The notes: generated by a model not told the origin, from the letters alone. A stretch of 64,000 nt of DNA from an uncultured Aquimarina sp. (GCA_947498765.1 CANMLG010000023.1:1-64000); one strand, 5' to 3'. Positions 27,144 to 37,204 are shown, counted from the first letter of the stretch. Translations and numbers: made by a program.

Positions 27144-27602
27144 ATGATTAAAGCTATTATTATAGCCATTTTATGGAGCCTTTCCCCTTTTGGAGAAGCT
27201 AAAGTTGGTATTCCATACGGCATATTAAACAACGTAAATATTTATGTTGTTTTTATTGTTTGTTTTATTGCTAATGTATTGGTGTTTCCTATAATGATGT
27301 TTTTTTTAGAACACATTAACAGACACCTTTTAAAATGGAATCCTTATAAAAAATCGGCCTTGTTTGTTGCCCGAAGAGCCAAAACTGGTTCTGGTGCACA
27401 AATTAAAAAATATGGTTTTTGGGGCCTTATCCTTTTTGTTATGATTCCATTACCTGGTACGGGTGTGTATGCTGGCAGTATTGCTTCATATATTTTTAAA
27501 ATAGAAAAAAGAAAAGCTTTTTTAGGAAATGTAATTGGTATTTTCTTTTCTTCAGTAATTGTTTGGGTTGCTACTGTAGCTTCAATACAAGGTATGGGAT
27601 AA
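27144..27602 (+). CDS. Small multidrug-export-family membrane protein
   Basis: 152 residues with about four hydrophobic segments. The opening WSLSPFGEAKVGIPYGI and the later MIPLPGTGVYAGSIAS match the COG2426 / Sm_multidrug_ex family. Family naming is by annotation tradition; substrates are not established. It converges on the M50B gene with only 4 nt between the two stop codons, so there is no space for a shared terminator. Confidence 0.85.
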   Translation: MIKAIIIAILWSLSPFGEAKVGIPYGILNNVNIYVVFIVCFIANVLVFPIMMFFLEHINRHLLKWNPYKKSALFVARRAKTGSGAQIKKYGFWGLILFVMIPLPGTGVYAGSIASYIFKIEKRKAFLGNVIGIFFSSVIVWVATVASIQGMG

Positions 27603-27606
27603 AAGC

Positions 27607-28320
27607 TTAAATTCTATTTTTTCTTAAATAAAAAACATAGCTTTTATAAAGCACATATGCACTAATAACACAAATAACAATAGCCCACATCCAATAAAAA
27701 CCAAATAAATTAGTGGCTATAACTTGAGTGTCCGAATTTACGGTTTGTCCAAATCGTTCAAAAGTACCTGTAAACAAATAGTCTATTTGTAAATAAGTAC
27801 TAAATGTACACTGAATTCCTAAAAACAACAATGTCCATTTAGTAATTGATTTGTTTTTTAAGGAAGATAAAATCATTAATACCACAGCGATGAGCGATAA
27901 TACTATAGCTCCTATTAATGATCGCACCCAAATTAATATTGAGGCTACTATTAATACAATAAATGCGCGTAATACCCAAACTGACCAATTAGTTTTAGCC
28001 GAAGAAATAATTAAAATTGCTCCAAAAATACTAGGTCCTAGAAGTCCTCCTGCTGCAGTTAGTGCGCGAGCAAGGCTATAAGGTAAACTACTATTGGAGG
28101 AAAACGATGTAAAGGCTACACCTCCTCCATTTTCATATATTTCTAAATGACTAAAATTGCCTCCTAATAATATTGCCGTAAGCCCATGTCCCATTTCGTG
28201 AAACCAAGTACCTAATAAAATAAAAGGATATCTTACTATACCCAAAGCAGGTAATTGCCATATAATAAAAACAAAAATAGCAATAATAAAAATTGACCAA
28301 TTCTGTTTTTTTGCTGCCAT
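27607..28320 (-). CDS. M50B-type membrane metallopeptidase
   Basis: 237 residues, about six hydrophobic segments. The HExxH site is in the second segment: GTWFHEMGHGL (H41, E42, H45). This is the Peptidase_M50B layout, related to site-2 proteases but without PDZ. A second zinc ligand of the DG type is not obvious, so activity is uncertain. Homologues are found across Bacteroidota without known substrates. It is alone on its strand, 235 nt from the LuxR-type gene that it precedes. Confidence 0.82.
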   Translation of the reverse strand: MAAKKQNWSIFIIAIFVFIIWQLPALGIVRYPFILLGTWFHEMGHGLTAILLGGNFSHLEIYENGGGVAFTSFSSNSSLPYSLARALTAAGGLLGPSIFGAILIISSAKTNWSVWVLRAFIVLIVASILIWVRSLIGAIVLSLIAVVLMILSSLKNKSITKWTLLFLGIQCTFSTYLQIDYLFTGTFERFGQTVNSDTQVIATNLFGFYWMWAIVICVISAYVLYKSYVFYLRKNRI

Positions 28321-28555
28321 TTATGTCACAAATTTGTTGACACGAAAAATAGTAATTTTAGTATACAATTGGCTACTTTTTTCAAACTCTGTATTAAAAA
28401 ATTATAAATACATGTTTAAATTTTACTGTATGATAATATTACCTACAAGTAAACTCTAAAAAATATAAAGCTAACAATTAAAAGTAAATAGAGTATTAAT
28501 ACTTTTTACTTAAAGTTAGTAATTCACTATTTTGTTGTTCTATTCTTGGCGGAAC

Positions 28556-29236
28556 TTAAATAGCTTTTTTAAAATTAAATAATTCGTGAAAAACATTCTG
28601 GTTTTCGATTAAAAATGTAGCTAAGCTGCTCTTGTTTCCTATCAATCTTAACTTTTCAGATATATTTCTTCTGTGCGCATCTATTGTTCTTTTACTATTA
28701 CATAAAATATCTGCAATTTCATTAGTAGTTTTTCCTAATATAATGAGTTCCGATACTTTTAATTCTTTAAAAGTTAAAGATTTGAGTGATTTTACTACTC
28801 TATCTCTATCAAACAATGAATTATTCTGAAATGATTGTTTAAACTCTTCACTAACATAAGTATCCTGTTTATACATACTCAATATACAATCAATAATTGA
28901 TTGCTGATCTGAATTTAAATATAAAAAGCCACGTACTCCTTTTGCATAATAGGCTTCGTAATCTTTTTCAGACATTGACTTAGCTACTAAAACTATATTT
29001 GTTTTTTCATAATTTTCACCAACATGCTCTATAAGTTGACTTGCTAGTAAATCATCAATATTGTCTAAATTAATTACAGTAAGATCTGGTTTATATGATT
29101 TTAATAATTGAGAACATTCTTTAAAATCCTTATCTCCAGCAATAATAAAATCAACGCAGCAGTAATTTGTTGCAATTTGCTCAAAACCAACTTGGGTCAT
29201 TTTGCAATTATCTAAATGTAAAATCTTGTATGTCAT
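28556..29236 (-). CDS. LuxR/NarL-type regulator with a degenerate receiver domain
   Basis: 226 residues: an N-terminal receiver-like domain (about 1-125) and a C-terminal LuxR HTH (about 150-215, KTTNEIADILCNSKRTIDAH). The receiver lacks the phosphorylation chemistry. Aligned to NarL (PDLILLD), the phospho-Asp is N56 in PDLTVIN; the switch Ser/Thr is A85; the Lys of GYLLK is replaced by Leu/Asn (GFLYLN, 103-108). The regulator therefore probably acts without phosphorylation. No histidine kinase gene is adjacent. Target genes are unknown. Confidence 0.85.
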   Translation of the reverse strand: MTYKILHLDNCKMTQVGFEQIATNYCCVDFIIAGDKDFKECSQLLKSYKPDLTVINLDNIDDLLASQLIEHVGENYEKTNIVLVAKSMSEKDYEAYYAKGVRGFLYLNSDQQSIIDCILSMYKQDTYVSEEFKQSFQNNSLFDRDRVVKSLKSLTFKELKVSELIILGKTTNEIADILCNSKRTIDAHRRNISEKLRLIGNKSSLATFLIENQNVFHELFNFKKAI

Positions 29237-29633
29237 TATAAAATTATTTAAAGGGGGTTCATATATAAGACGCTTGAAATAAAATAAACCCTACTCTAAA
29301 AAGTTTTTTCTTACAAAGAAAAACACAACTAAAAACAATTTTATTTTTAAAAACAAAATATTAACTGAACTTTAGTTGTATTCATATCTTATTCTTAATT
29401 TTAAGTATAAAATGCTTTTGTTTTTTTAATAAATAATTGACTATTGAATCTATATTTATTTCGACTACACTATAAAGGGTCATTTTTTAAGACTAAGAAA
29501 CATTGTAACAAAAAAGAGAGCGTAAAATCATACAATTAAATGTGTTAAAACAAATTAATATAACTCGTTTATTTACAACCTCTTATTTATATTTATCGAG
29601 TTTATAAAAAATAATAATTTATAAAATGAATCA

Positions 29634-29664
29634 AAAAAACCTCGAAAGACGAGGTTTTTTTGGT
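29634..29664 (-). terminator. Terminator of the T9SS metzincin gene
   Basis: CCTCG and CGAGG pair around AAAGA, with A-runs before and T-runs after, so it works in both directions. It lies about 35 nt beyond the stop at 29699. The rest of the 462-bp gap 29237-29698 is AT-rich with no gene that I can support. Confidence 0.8.
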
Positions 29665-29698
29665 ATTAATTCCTATGTTAAACTAAAATTCAATGTCA

Positions 29699-32035
29699 CT
29701 ATTCAACAAGTAATTTATTGGTGTACGTATGCCCATTAATTTCAACTGTATAAATATAAACACCTGTAGTTAACTTAAAACTTTTTCCCTCCAATTGAAT
29801 TTCTTTTGTTTCATTATTAATAATCTGACCTTGATACAAGGTCCCTAAATTCCCACCTGTTACATTCCATAAATTAACATTTATTTCAGCTGTTTTCTTA
29901 GCGGTAACATATATGGTTGTAGCTCCATTAACAGGCATTGGGTTTGGAAAGTTATATACACTTGGAGTATTAATAGCATAATCTAATTCTTTTAGAGCAA
30001 CGTCCTCCAAATCAACTAATTGTTCATCAACACTTAGCTCCGAATTATTATTTAGTTTTTTATACCCATATTTTGAAACCGTATTTAAGCCCCATGCAAT
30101 ATTATTTACCGGATCCCCTATTGACCCTTCAATAAAACCTAATGGATCTGCTGACGAATGCACATCGGCTACAAAATCTATATCTAAAGTATTTCCATCT
30201 CCAAAAGCATCTCCTGGCAATACTCCAGATCGAGATATACTATCTGTAGCGTCCATTATTGACCTTGCTTCATTATCATCCAAAGTATGATCATTGCCTA
30301 AATAATGTCCTATCTCGTGCGATGCTATGTTACCTACAACTGTAGCTACTAGATCTTTCTTATCTGCTCCTTTTGCAAGAGGTATTGAATTTATGGAATT
30401 ATTATCTGATTCATCAGCACTAAGTCTACCTAATAATACATAAGCAAAATCGTCCAAGCTATAATTCCCAACATCAACAATTGTTGCTCTTCCAATTCCT
30501 GACCCTGTTCTCCCATAACCAGTTTCATCATATGATCCTCCTATCATCATTGTACTGTAAGGGATATTAAAACGATCTAATATTTTTGGTATTTTTTTAC
30601 CTAAAAAAGTGCTTGAATAATCGCTTACAAATAATATATCCGCATTAGGGTTTATATTAGAATCAATAACATCTCTAAAATTTTCTTTTATAACTTCTGT
30701 AATTTTAAATGCTAATTGAATTCTGTCTAATTTAGTATTTTCAAAACCCCAATTTTCCATATACTCACTAAGTGGAGATAAGGTTCTTGCTTTTAACTCT
30801 TCTTCAGTAAAATCCTTAAAACCTTCAATATAATCGGCGTGTGTAAATTCACCTCCTGTAAAATCAAGATAAACAATTTGTTTTTGTCCTTTGTTAATTT
30901 CTTGACCTGGTCTTGAAACGTTTACTTCGGCCATATAATCCCCCTTTTGGGTAGTGGAAAAAGCAAATGTATGTCTTCCAGATGTTGGGACAACATATGA
31001 CAAGTATCTGTATAATCCTTCGTTATCATCTATTCTTTTTTGTACTAATGGGGCATCTTCTGCAAAAGGAGAAGTTCCAAAAGAGTTAAACCCTATTAAA
31101 AATTTATTATTAGGATCAAAAAGTTTTACTGTTTCAATAGGACCTTCAACACCCATTGAAATTACATCTCCTTTTTTTAAATTTACTGCATAAAAATCAT
31201 TGTCCCCTAATTGTATTTCATTATTATCAAATGTAATTGTAAATGAGTAAGGACCTTCATTCATAGAAGGAAAACGAAGTTCTGGATTATCCGTTTTTGT
31301 TAAAAATGAATTTAAAGATTCCGTTAATGGTTGAAACAATGCTGGTAATGCTCCTATTAAATAAGAACCTAAAGTGACATAGTGAATACCATCATCGCTA
31401 GCGGTAAAATCCAATGAAACTGAATTTGAACTATCTTCTTGTGATTTAGGCTCTAATGTATCAAATGAAGTAACTGGTCTTCCTAAAAAAAAAGTCTCTG
31501 TAGGCGGTATAACAAAAAGTACGGGATTAATCAATTGATCTGGGTCTATTGATTCGATTTGTACATTGATTGTTTGACCTTTTTTTAAAAATATTTCGTA
31601 ATAATCATGGTCTCCAAAACCAGATCTTCCAAATGAATTGGCACCATCACCTATAAACCCATTCCCTTTAACTGTTTGTGAGGTGTTTTCAAAATCAATT
31701 ACAGTTGCTGTTGAAATGGTACCATTATCTTGATCATCAGCTTCTGACAAAGTCCCCAAATCAATTACAGGAATTTCTTCTACCTCAAAATTATTAAATG
31801 CTCCAGTAATACGTGCCCGACTAACTAAATTAGTAGTTGTATTTAAATTAGGTATAAATTGAGCCGTTTCGGAGGTATTATTAATTCTTTGTTCATCTGT
31901 TTCAGCTTCGGTTACTAAAATTTCTTTATTATTTGATGTATTTGAACTGGTTTGAGCATAAAAGCTTGAACCTATTAATGCAAATACTGTGCTAGCAAAA
32001 ATATTTTGTGTTTTGTGTTTAATTGCTTTCTTCAT
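29699..32035 (-). CDS. Secreted metzincin zinc protease with PPC-like domains and T9SS sorting domain
   Basis: 778 residues with a signal peptide (about 1-28, ending FYAQ). Two pre-peptidase-like beta domains follow (about 100-240 and 245-375, with DHDYYEIFLKKGQTINVQIE and DNDFYAVNLKKGDVISM). The metzincin site HEIGHYLGNDH gives H573, E574, H577 and H583. A C-terminal T9SS domain starts at YNFPNPMP (about residue 705) and ends with KLLVE. PPC-type domains usually help secretion or substrate docking. The specific family within metzincins (matrixin-like) is not certain. The gene is monocistronic. Confidence 0.88.
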   Translation of the reverse strand: MKKAIKHKTQNIFASTVFALIGSSFYAQTSSNTSNNKEILVTEAETDEQRINNTSETAQFIPNLNTTTNLVSRARITGAFNNFEVEEIPVIDLGTLSEADDQDNGTISTATVIDFENTSQTVKGNGFIGDGANSFGRSGFGDHDYYEIFLKKGQTINVQIESIDPDQLINPVLFVIPPTETFFLGRPVTSFDTLEPKSQEDSSNSVSLDFTASDDGIHYVTLGSYLIGALPALFQPLTESLNSFLTKTDNPELRFPSMNEGPYSFTITFDNNEIQLGDNDFYAVNLKKGDVISMGVEGPIETVKLFDPNNKFLIGFNSFGTSPFAEDAPLVQKRIDDNEGLYRYLSYVVPTSGRHTFAFSTTQKGDYMAEVNVSRPGQEINKGQKQIVYLDFTGGEFTHADYIEGFKDFTEEELKARTLSPLSEYMENWGFENTKLDRIQLAFKITEVIKENFRDVIDSNINPNADILFVSDYSSTFLGKKIPKILDRFNIPYSTMMIGGSYDETGYGRTGSGIGRATIVDVGNYSLDDFAYVLLGRLSADESDNNSINSIPLAKGADKKDLVATVVGNIASHEIGHYLGNDHTLDDNEARSIMDATDSISRSGVLPGDAFGDGNTLDIDFVADVHSSADPLGFIEGSIGDPVNNIAWGLNTVSKYGYKKLNNNSELSVDEQLVDLEDVALKELDYAINTPSVYNFPNPMPVNGATTIYVTAKKTAEINVNLWNVTGGNLGTLYQGQIINNETKEIQLEGKSFKLTTGVYIYTVEINGHTYTNKLLVE

Positions 32036-32152
32036 TAGGTGTAAAATTCATTTATTATATAACGAATGAAATCAAATATACCCTACCTCTGTTCTTTATT
32101 TTTATTATATATTATTGTAATACTTTGATAATTAATACTTAAAAATCATAAT

Positions 32153-33778
32153 TCAATCTAATTGCTCAGCTATTTCTTTAGCCTCTTTAATTATTTCTTT
32201 GGGGTAATTATTAATTTCGAGTATACGAATAGCATTTCTTTGCTTTAATTTCCCTTCTTTAAGTTTATAATCAAAACCTACACTTTTTTTATTTACTGTT
32301 TCACTAAAGTGATACAATTCGTATTCATTAGAAAGCATATCGGTAAGTTCAATATCATGAGTTGCTGCTATTACCGTATTATTATGATGTGCTAGTGATG
32401 ATAATACGGCTTTACCAGCTGAAATTCGTTCCACAGTATTGGTTCCTTTAAATAATTCATCTAAAAGAAAAAGGTTTCTTTTACCACTAATGCTTTCGGA
32501 TATCATTTGCTTAATGGTTAAAACTTCCTGAAAATAATAGCTTTTATCGTTTAATAAATCATCACTTATTCTAATAGCTGAAAATATATTTACTACTGGA
32601 AAGGCAAAAGCTTTTGCAAAACACGTATTCATAGTTAAACCTGTAATTACATTTAATCCAATGGCTCTAATAAAAGAGGTTTTACCCGACATGTTTGAAC
32701 CTGTAAGTAATATTGATTTTTTGTGTATGTTCACTGTGTTGGTAACGCAATTATCAATTAAAGGATGCCTAATTTCAGAAGCTTTTATTTGATCGGTATC
32801 ATGCATATTAGGCAAACAATAGGTTTCTAAACTGCTCCTTAAAGCAGCTATACACACAAGCATATCTACATGTCCAACAAAGGTAAATACAGCCTCAATT
32901 TCAGTTCTTTTTGTATCTAATTTTTTTAAAATTTTAAAGAGTAGTAAGGGCTCCAGTAAAAATACTATTTTAATTATTTCGAAAACAAGCCAAAATACCA
33001 TCCCAACATCACTTTGCAACTTTGCTTCGAGCTGAAAAAAGGAGCTTTTATTTTTAACGCCATTAATTAATTTAATGGACTTGGGTAAGTTTGAGTTAAT
33101 TTTTTTTAATATTCCATTGGCAAATAAGTGAGCCGCTACATTATTCAATTTTAAAAGTTGAGGAATTGAACTCATGTACTGAAAGACATTTCTTTTATTC
33201 CAAAAATGAATCACAAAATTGACACAAAATATTCCAATTAAAATAACAAAAAAGAAAGGTTCAAAAAAAGAAAGGATCGCTACTGTTAAACTTAAAAATG
33301 ATAACATTTTAACCCAAAAAAAACCTTTTGGAGGAGACACATATTCTTGTTGAAATAAGCTTGCTATGTGGTAAACATCTCTTTTATTTAGTTTTTCTAA
33401 TTGTTTTTGAATTGAAAGCCTTAAATCAACATTCTTTAATAATTCATCGATAATAATTTCGTCTAATTGAGTTTGTTGCTTATTTACTTTTATAGTACGA
33501 AGTTTATTATATAAATATTGTTGTCCAATTTTTGAATGTGTACGATCAATAAACATATATAAATCATCCATATCCAAGTCGTTACAAGTCCTATCGGACA
33601 ACACTTGATCTACAGATGAATTATCTTTGTTCCGAAAATATGTAGCTATTAAATTAAAATCGAAAGTAGCCTCTTTAACTTGACCAAATGAATTTTTTAG
33701 TCTTTCAGTTGACTTCTTTTTTTTGAAAAAACTTTGAGAAATGACATAATTAAACTGATACAAAAGATATTTTACCAT
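32153..33778 (-). CDS. Membrane-anchored MutS-family ATPase
   Basis: 541 residues. The C-terminal third is the MutS ATPase: Walker A GSNMSGKT (360-367) and Walker B LFLLDELFKGTN, with MutS helix sequences such as SYYFQEVLTIKQM. Before it lies a core-like helical region with an unusual hydrophobic pair of segments around 175-215, plus another hydrophobic stretch near 270-290. The N-terminal mismatch-recognition domain I of true MutS is missing. It is not a standard mismatch-repair MutS; it may bind DNA junctions or structure near the membrane, but no role is known to me. It follows the EnvC-like gene, 65 nt away, on the same strand. Confidence 0.85.
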   Translation of the reverse strand: MVKYLLYQFNYVISQSFFKKKKSTERLKNSFGQVKEATFDFNLIATYFRNKDNSSVDQVLSDRTCNDLDMDDLYMFIDRTHSKIGQQYLYNKLRTIKVNKQQTQLDEIIIDELLKNVDLRLSIQKQLEKLNKRDVYHIASLFQQEYVSPPKGFFWVKMLSFLSLTVAILSFFEPFFFVILIGIFCVNFVIHFWNKRNVFQYMSSIPQLLKLNNVAAHLFANGILKKINSNLPKSIKLINGVKNKSSFFQLEAKLQSDVGMVFWLVFEIIKIVFLLEPLLLFKILKKLDTKRTEIEAVFTFVGHVDMLVCIAALRSSLETYCLPNMHDTDQIKASEIRHPLIDNCVTNTVNIHKKSILLTGSNMSGKTSFIRAIGLNVITGLTMNTCFAKAFAFPVVNIFSAIRISDDLLNDKSYYFQEVLTIKQMISESISGKRNLFLLDELFKGTNTVERISAGKAVLSSLAHHNNTVIAATHDIELTDMLSNEYELYHFSETVNKKSVGFDYKLKEGKLKQRNAIRILEINNYPKEIIKEAKEIAEQLD

Positions 33779-33843
33779 TAATACGATTACTTTATATTAC
33801 ACAAATAGCTTCCATAAATGTAGCTTTTTGCGCTTACAAAGTT

Positions 33844-35061
33844 CTATTTCATTTTATAAATCCATTGTTGGGGATTCAAAAATTTTGAACCTTGATATAT
33901 AGAAAATTTAATGATAGATCGCCCTGTATTTGAATTGGTATGCACTTTACCTATAGCCTGTTTGGTAGTAACTTTGTCGCCTTCCTTAACCGAAATTTGA
34001 TCAATATTATAATACGTGGTGATAAAATTTCCATGTCGAATTTGCACTAATTTACCTGCTCCTTTAATGGCTTGTACTGTAGAAACTTCGCCATCAAAAA
34101 TAGCACGTGCTACTTGATTTTCCTCCGTTTCAATATCTACTCCACTATTATTAATTTCAATATTTTTTAACACCGGGTGACGTTGCCTTCCAAATCGCTT
34201 TATAACATCTCCTTTAATTACTGGCCAAGGTAATTTACCCCGGTTAGCAGTAAAGTTAGTCGCTAATTTTTTTGATTCGGCTGTTAACGTAAAAGTTTTA
34301 GTATTTTTTTTAATGCCCGCTTTTTTATTGGCTCTAGCAATGGCTTCTTTTATTAATTTTTCAATTTTTCGATCAATAGCTTTTGCCTTTTTTTGCTGTG
34401 CCCTTATTTGTTTGGCATATGTCGCTTGATCACTATTTATTTGAGCAATTAACTTTTGCTGCTCTAAGCGTTCTTTTTCTAAGTTTTTCTTGGTCTTTCT
34501 GTTTTCAACTACTAGTTTTTCTTTTTGCTTGCGCTGTTCTAAAAGCTGCACGTTAAGCTTAGTAAGTTTTTCGGTCTTGGTGGTAATTAAAGTTCCTTGC
34601 TTTTTTCTAAACTTAGTATATTGTTGCATATAACTAATACGCTTGTAGGCTTGTAAAAAACTTTCTGAAGAAAGCAAAAACATAACTCTATTTTGGCTTG
34701 ATTTACTTTTATAAGACTTCTGTATCATTTTAGCATAGTCCTCTTTTAAATCGGCTAATTCTGTAGTTAAATTATCTATTTCGGTCGTATTCTCTTTGAT
34801 TTTTCTATTAAGATAATTGGCTTGCCTATTGGTTAACTTTACTAAACGATTTAGCGCTGCTACTTGACGTGATAGGGCATTAACTTGCTCTAATAATGAT
34901 TTTTCTTTTTGCTGACTTTTAGCCTTTAATTTTGCAATAGAAGCTATTTTGGATTGCAATGATTTACGCTCTTGCTCCAACTGCTCCTGACTTTGTTGTG
35001 CACAAACCAAATTAGCTACAAAAAATACTAGCCCTATAATTATATGTTTCAAATTATTCAT
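33844..35061 (-). CDS. EnvC-like factor with degenerate LytM domain
   Basis: 405 residues, signal peptide ending LVCAQ (about 22). A long coiled coil covers about 22-275 (Lys/Gln/Glu-rich), followed by a LytM/M23 domain. The zinc ligands are lost: HxG is NSG before VD, the HxH motif reads IIKF, and the YxHL histidine is Asn (YYNID). This matches EnvC-type activators, which do not cut murein but activate amidases during septation. It is the last but one gene of the envelope operon, starting 3 nt after the DUF4292 gene. A role in daughter cell separation is inferred from the family. Confidence 0.87.
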   Translation of the reverse strand: MNNLKHIIIGLVFFVANLVCAQQSQEQLEQERKSLQSKIASIAKLKAKSQQKEKSLLEQVNALSRQVAALNRLVKLTNRQANYLNRKIKENTTEIDNLTTELADLKEDYAKMIQKSYKSKSSQNRVMFLLSSESFLQAYKRISYMQQYTKFRKKQGTLITTKTEKLTKLNVQLLEQRKQKEKLVVENRKTKKNLEKERLEQQKLIAQINSDQATYAKQIRAQQKKAKAIDRKIEKLIKEAIARANKKAGIKKNTKTFTLTAESKKLATNFTANRGKLPWPVIKGDVIKRFGRQRHPVLKNIEINNSGVDIETEENQVARAIFDGEVSTVQAIKGAGKLVQIRHGNFITTYYNIDQISVKEGDKVTTKQAIGKVHTNSNTGRSIIKFSIYQGSKFLNPQQWIYKMK

Positions 35062-35064
35062 GTA

Positions 35065-35862
35065 TTATGGCCAAGCAATTTTACTATATCCCTCTGGTAT
35101 TTCATACGGAAAAACTAGATCAGTATTTTTTTGTACCCCTTTAAAACCCACGTTTAATGCAACTTTTTTTGTTGGTTTAGTGGCTAAAAACTCCATGCTT
35201 TCTGGAAAAAATTGTTTATCAACCACTTGGTAATTTAAATAGTTAACAGTAACTTTTTTATCTTCTTGCGAAAGCTTATAATTAGCTACTCTCATATTTT
35301 TTTGAAAAAACTTAAGTATAAAATTATAACGCTCATCTTCTTTTTTAGGACTCAACACAAAAGTATCTGGAGCTTCCCAATTGGATTTGTATTTTTTAGC
35401 TTTTAAATCAAAAATACTTTGGCCAGTTAGTATATTTTGTACTTTTTTAAAATCTACTTCGGTTCCTAAAAATTGTGATAAGGCTTTAAAGTCACCATCA
35501 AAATAAGTTTTATTTAGTTTTACATAAAAAGAAACTCTATTAGGCGTAATGTAAGCCTTTCCCATACTAAAACCGAACACTTTAATGCTCATCCATATTT
35601 TGTTATCTTTTTCCATACGTAACGAAATGGATGGAGTTACGGATTTTTTACCGTCGTCAAAATTTACTCTTAAACGTGCTTGCAGTGTATTAAAATCAAA
35701 ATCTGCGGCTTCATGAAGAGCAATTAATTGTTTTGTAGAAGTGTTCTTTTTTACCAAAGCTCCATTGGCTACTTTGGTTGTTTTACAAGAAACTATAAAA
35801 AGGAACAGTACGCTAAATACTATTTGATAAAATGAATGCTTATTCAATAAATATTTTTTCAC
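35065..35862 (-). CDS. DUF4292 lipoprotein
   Basis: 265 residues, lipobox FIVSC (Cys 26). The body is beta-strand-rich and matches the DUF4292 family found almost only in Bacteroidota, including RLRVNFDDGKKSVTPSISLR and later VALNVGFKGVQ. I know of no experimental function; a LolA/LppX-like lipid-binding fold is possible. Its start overlaps the end of the TPR gene by 23 nt and its stop precedes the EnvC-like gene by 3 nt, so translation in this cluster is tightly coupled. Confidence 0.85.
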   Translation of the reverse strand: MKKYLLNKHSFYQIVFSVLFLFIVSCKTTKVANGALVKKNTSTKQLIALHEAADFDFNTLQARLRVNFDDGKKSVTPSISLRMEKDNKIWMSIKVFGFSMGKAYITPNRVSFYVKLNKTYFDGDFKALSQFLGTEVDFKKVQNILTGQSIFDLKAKKYKSNWEAPDTFVLSPKKEDERYNFILKFFQKNMRVANYKLSQEDKKVTVNYLNYQVVDKQFFPESMEFLATKPTKKVALNVGFKGVQKNTDLVFPYEIPEGYSKIAWP

Positions 35863-37204
35863 CTTTGGATTGGTATTTTTTGGCTTTATCTAGAGCGCCT
35901 AATGCCTCATAAGAAACGGCCATTTTTAAATATAACGCACGCTCGTACTCTGGATTGTCCACAATATAATCTAATCCGTCCATATACGAAGTAATCGCTT
36001 TTTTGTGATCTGCTTCTTTTGCTAACAAATGCCCATTAATAAGATATAAAAATGGTTGTGCCGGATATTTTTCGATGGCTGAAGTTACCAAGGCTTTTGC
36101 TTTTTTATTTTTACCATAATACAATAACAATGGTAAGGTATCTTTTATTAAATTAAAATTGTTGGAATCGATATGTAAATTTTCTTCATATACTTTTAAT
36201 AAACTTTCCGTTGATCCTTGTGCTAATTGAAAGGCAGAAAGTTCCATAAAAAACTTCATGTTTTCTTCTTCACTTAACGTAGAAGATTCCATACTATTTA
36301 AATCGGTAGTAAAATTAGGATTTTGTTTCCCATAGGTACGGTAATCATCCAATACTTTACTTTTTAACATATCGGATATGTTATTATTACTTGTTAGCTT
36401 TTTCATGATATCAGTAGCTTTGACTGTATCATTATTATGTAAATAATCTTTAAAAGTAAGATAATCCATTAATGGAGAATCGGGCATTTCCGCTTTAAAA
36501 CGTGTTAACACTTTTGAAGCTTCTTTATGTTTGTTTAATCCCTTGTATACTTCTATTAATTTTACATAGGCATTTTCATTCTGTGGGTTTTTATCTAAAG
36601 CTTTTTCTAGATGAATAATTACATCTGTTTTGTCTTTAGAAATGGTATAAATTCTATTTCGTAATTCATCAATAGATGTATCATAACCAAAGGCACTTTC
36701 ATAAGATGATAATACTTCTAATGATTTTCCGTATTGCTCAGTATATACATAAGCATGAGCAAGAGATTTTTTATATTTTGGATTAATGCTTACCAATTTA
36801 AGTAAGGTTGAAATTCTTTCGTCATATTTTCGCTGCACAAAATAAGTATTTTGCAAATTGGTTAAAATCACCTCATTTTTAGGCATTTTTTCCAAGGCAA
36901 TTTCCAAATTATCCTGTGCTAAATCATAAGCTTTTAATTCAAAATAATTTTTAGCCTTTTCATAATACAAAATGGGTTTTGTATTATCGATTTTTAAACA
37001 TTCATCAATGGCTTCAATGGCTTTTTTATTTTTTTCTATTAATCGGTAACTAAGTGCACTGTAAAACGAATCTTCAAAATCTTTGGTTACATTGGAAATA
37101 TCATTTAAAGTCGATATATCCTGCTGCGGTCCTTCTTGCGCAAGCATAAAAGCTCCACAAAAAAAACTACATAATACATTATATATCGACTTTATATTTT
37201 TCAT
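35840..37204 (-). CDS. TPR-repeat envelope protein
   Basis: 454 residues with a signal peptide (about 1-22, ending FMLAQ). Repeated helix pairs run from about 40 to 440 with TPR features such as KKAIEAIDECLKID, AYDLAQDNLEIALEKMP, and at the end ALGALDKAKKYQ. There are no catalytic motifs. It abuts the nucleotidyltransferase gene with no gap and overlaps the DUF4292 gene, so it is part of one operon. It likely organises protein complexes in the periplasm; which ones is unknown. Confidence 0.85.
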   Translation of the reverse strand: MKNIKSIYNVLCSFFCGAFMLAQEGPQQDISTLNDISNVTKDFEDSFYSALSYRLIEKNKKAIEAIDECLKIDNTKPILYYEKAKNYFELKAYDLAQDNLEIALEKMPKNEVILTNLQNTYFVQRKYDERISTLLKLVSINPKYKKSLAHAYVYTEQYGKSLEVLSSYESAFGYDTSIDELRNRIYTISKDKTDVIIHLEKALDKNPQNENAYVKLIEVYKGLNKHKEASKVLTRFKAEMPDSPLMDYLTFKDYLHNNDTVKATDIMKKLTSNNNISDMLKSKVLDDYRTYGKQNPNFTTDLNSMESSTLSEEENMKFFMELSAFQLAQGSTESLLKVYEENLHIDSNNFNLIKDTLPLLLYYGKNKKAKALVTSAIEKYPAQPFLYLINGHLLAKEADHKKAITSYMDGLDYIVDNPEYERALYLKMAVSYEALGALDKAKKYQSKGEKIFIE

